Assembly (NCBI GenBank): GCA_029256565.1
Contig: JAQSXQ010000196.1
Span: 1 to 5,210 of the forward strand
From: Mycobacterium sp.
GTDB lineage: Bacteria > Actinomycetota > Actinomycetes > Mycobacteriales > Mycobacteriaceae
Reading direction: 5' to 3'
DNA length: 5,210 nt
Of this stretch, positions 4,502 through 5,210 are shown in pieces (the stretch's first letter is position 1; each line of letters opens with the position of its first letter). The notes below the pieces were generated by a model. The model ran no database searches and had not been told where the DNA came from. It worked only from the letters and a program-made list of their open reading frames with translations. The position numbers and the translations under genes are program-made.

Positions 4502-5210
4502 TCGAGTCGCCGACCAAGGCGCGCAAAATCGCGGGCTACCTCGGCTCCAACTACGTCGTCGAATCGTCGCGTGGACACATCCGCGACCTACCTCGAGCAG
4601 CCGCCGACGTACCCCTGAAGTACAAGTCGGAACCGTGGGCGCGCCTCGGCGTCAACGTCGACGCCGACTTCGAACCCCTCTACATCGTCAGCCCGGACAA
4701 GAAGAGCACCGTCACCGAACTCAAGGCGCTGCTCAAGGACGTCGACGAGCTGTACCTCGCGACGGACGGTGACCGCGAGGGTGAGGCCATCGCCTGGCAC
4801 CTGCTGGAGACGCTGAAGCCGCGCGTCCCGGTGAAGCGGATGGTCTTCCACGAGATCACCGAGCCTGCGATCCGCGCAGCCGCCGAGAACCCCCGCGACC
4901 TGGACATCGACCTGGTCGACGCCCAGGAGACGCGACGCATCCTCGACCGCCTCTACGGCTACGAGGTCAGCCCCGTGCTGTGGAAGAAGGTGGCCCCGAA
5001 GCTGTCGGCGGGCCGCGTGCAGTCGGTGGCGACGCGCATCATCGTGTCGCGCGAGCGGGAGCGCATGGCGTTCCGCAGCGCCGGCTACTGGGACGTCACC
5101 GCCGAACTCGATGCGAGCGTCTCCGATCCCGAGGCCTCGCCGCCGAAGTTCACGGCGAAGCTCAACACCGTCGACGGCCGCCGCGTCGCCAGCGGTCGGG
5201 ACTTCGACTC
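4447..5210 (+). CDS. topA: DNA topoisomerase I, 5' part (runs off the right edge)
   Basis: The first 254 residues of type IA topoisomerase I are visible; mycobacterial TopA is about 935 residues. The enzyme relaxes negatively supercoiled DNA by passing one strand through a transient break in the other. The Toprim domain is present: RLVIVESPTKARK (15-27) with catalytic Glu20, and the acidic metal site DGDREGE with Asp107, Asp109 and Glu111. GYLGSNYVVESSRGHIRDLP (30-49) and SAGRVQS (187-193) are further hallmarks of the family. The active-site tyrosine and the C-terminal repeats lie beyond the window. I take TTG at 4447 as the start because the resulting MADQDGGSGNG N-terminus matches the M. 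smegmatis protein as I recall it; GGAG (4432-4435) lies 11 nt upstream, a weak site. A weak ribosome-binding site plus a TTG start may hold translation down. The essential gene is a known mycobacterial drug target. Confidence 0.97.
   Translation, partial: MADQDGGSGNGRVRRLVIVESPTKARKIAGYLGSNYVVESSRGHIRDLPRAAADVPLKYKSEPWARLGVNVDADFEPLYIVSPDKKSTVTELKALLKDVDELYLATDGDREGEAIAWHLLETLKPRVPVKRMVFHEITEPAIRAAAENPRDLDIDLVDAQETRRILDRLYGYEVSPVLWKKVAPKLSAGRVQSVATRIIVSRERERMAFRSAGYWDVTAELDASVSDPEASPPKFTAKLNTVDGRRVASGRDFD

Overview
This is a high-GC actinobacterial chromosome segment, almost certainly from a fast-growing mycobacterium (Mycolicibacterium type). The gene order matches the Mycobacterium tuberculosis topA locus (Rv3646c topA, Rv3647c, Rv3648c cspA, Rv3649 helicase, Rv3651). 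The N-terminus of TopA (MADQDGGSGNG...) agrees with the M. smegmatis protein as I remember it. All homology statements rest on recalled sequences, not on a search.

Layout: (1) 1-419, minus strand: 5' part of an Rv3651-like sensor-domain protein, running off the left edge; it appears to be a leaderless gene with a -10 hexamer 6 nt before its ATG. (2) 420-692: a 273-bp gap where M. tuberculosis carries the PE33 gene (Rv3650). Here I see no PE gene, only a strong hairpin just after the helicase stop and inverted repeats upstream of the Rv3651 promoter. (3) 693-3032, minus strand: an SftH/MrfA-family superfamily II DNA helicase with a C-terminal cysteine cluster. (4) 3033-3369: a divergent 337-bp intergenic region packed with palindromes and a run of three consecutive hairpins ahead of cspA. 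(5) 3370-3573, plus strand: cspA, a 67-residue cold-shock protein, followed by an intrinsic-type terminator. (6) 3642-3722: a 9-bp inverted repeat over the -35 zone of a promoter that appears to drive a 10-codon leaderless upstream ORF. The stop of that ORF overlaps the start of the next gene. (7) 3722-4312: Rv3647c-like conserved protein of unknown function. (8) 4447-5210: 5' part of topA (DNA topoisomerase I), with a TTG start and a 134-bp leader/promoter region.

The genes are ordinary core mycobacterial genes concerned with nucleic-acid topology, unwinding and chaperoning, plus two poorly characterised proteins. The control regions hold the less ordinary material: the structured cspA leader, the coupled leaderless upstream ORF before the Rv3647c-like gene, the palindrome over that promoter, and the leaderless promoter of the Rv3651-like gene. 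I see no mobile element, CRISPR array, tRNA, rRNA or novel defence system in this window.
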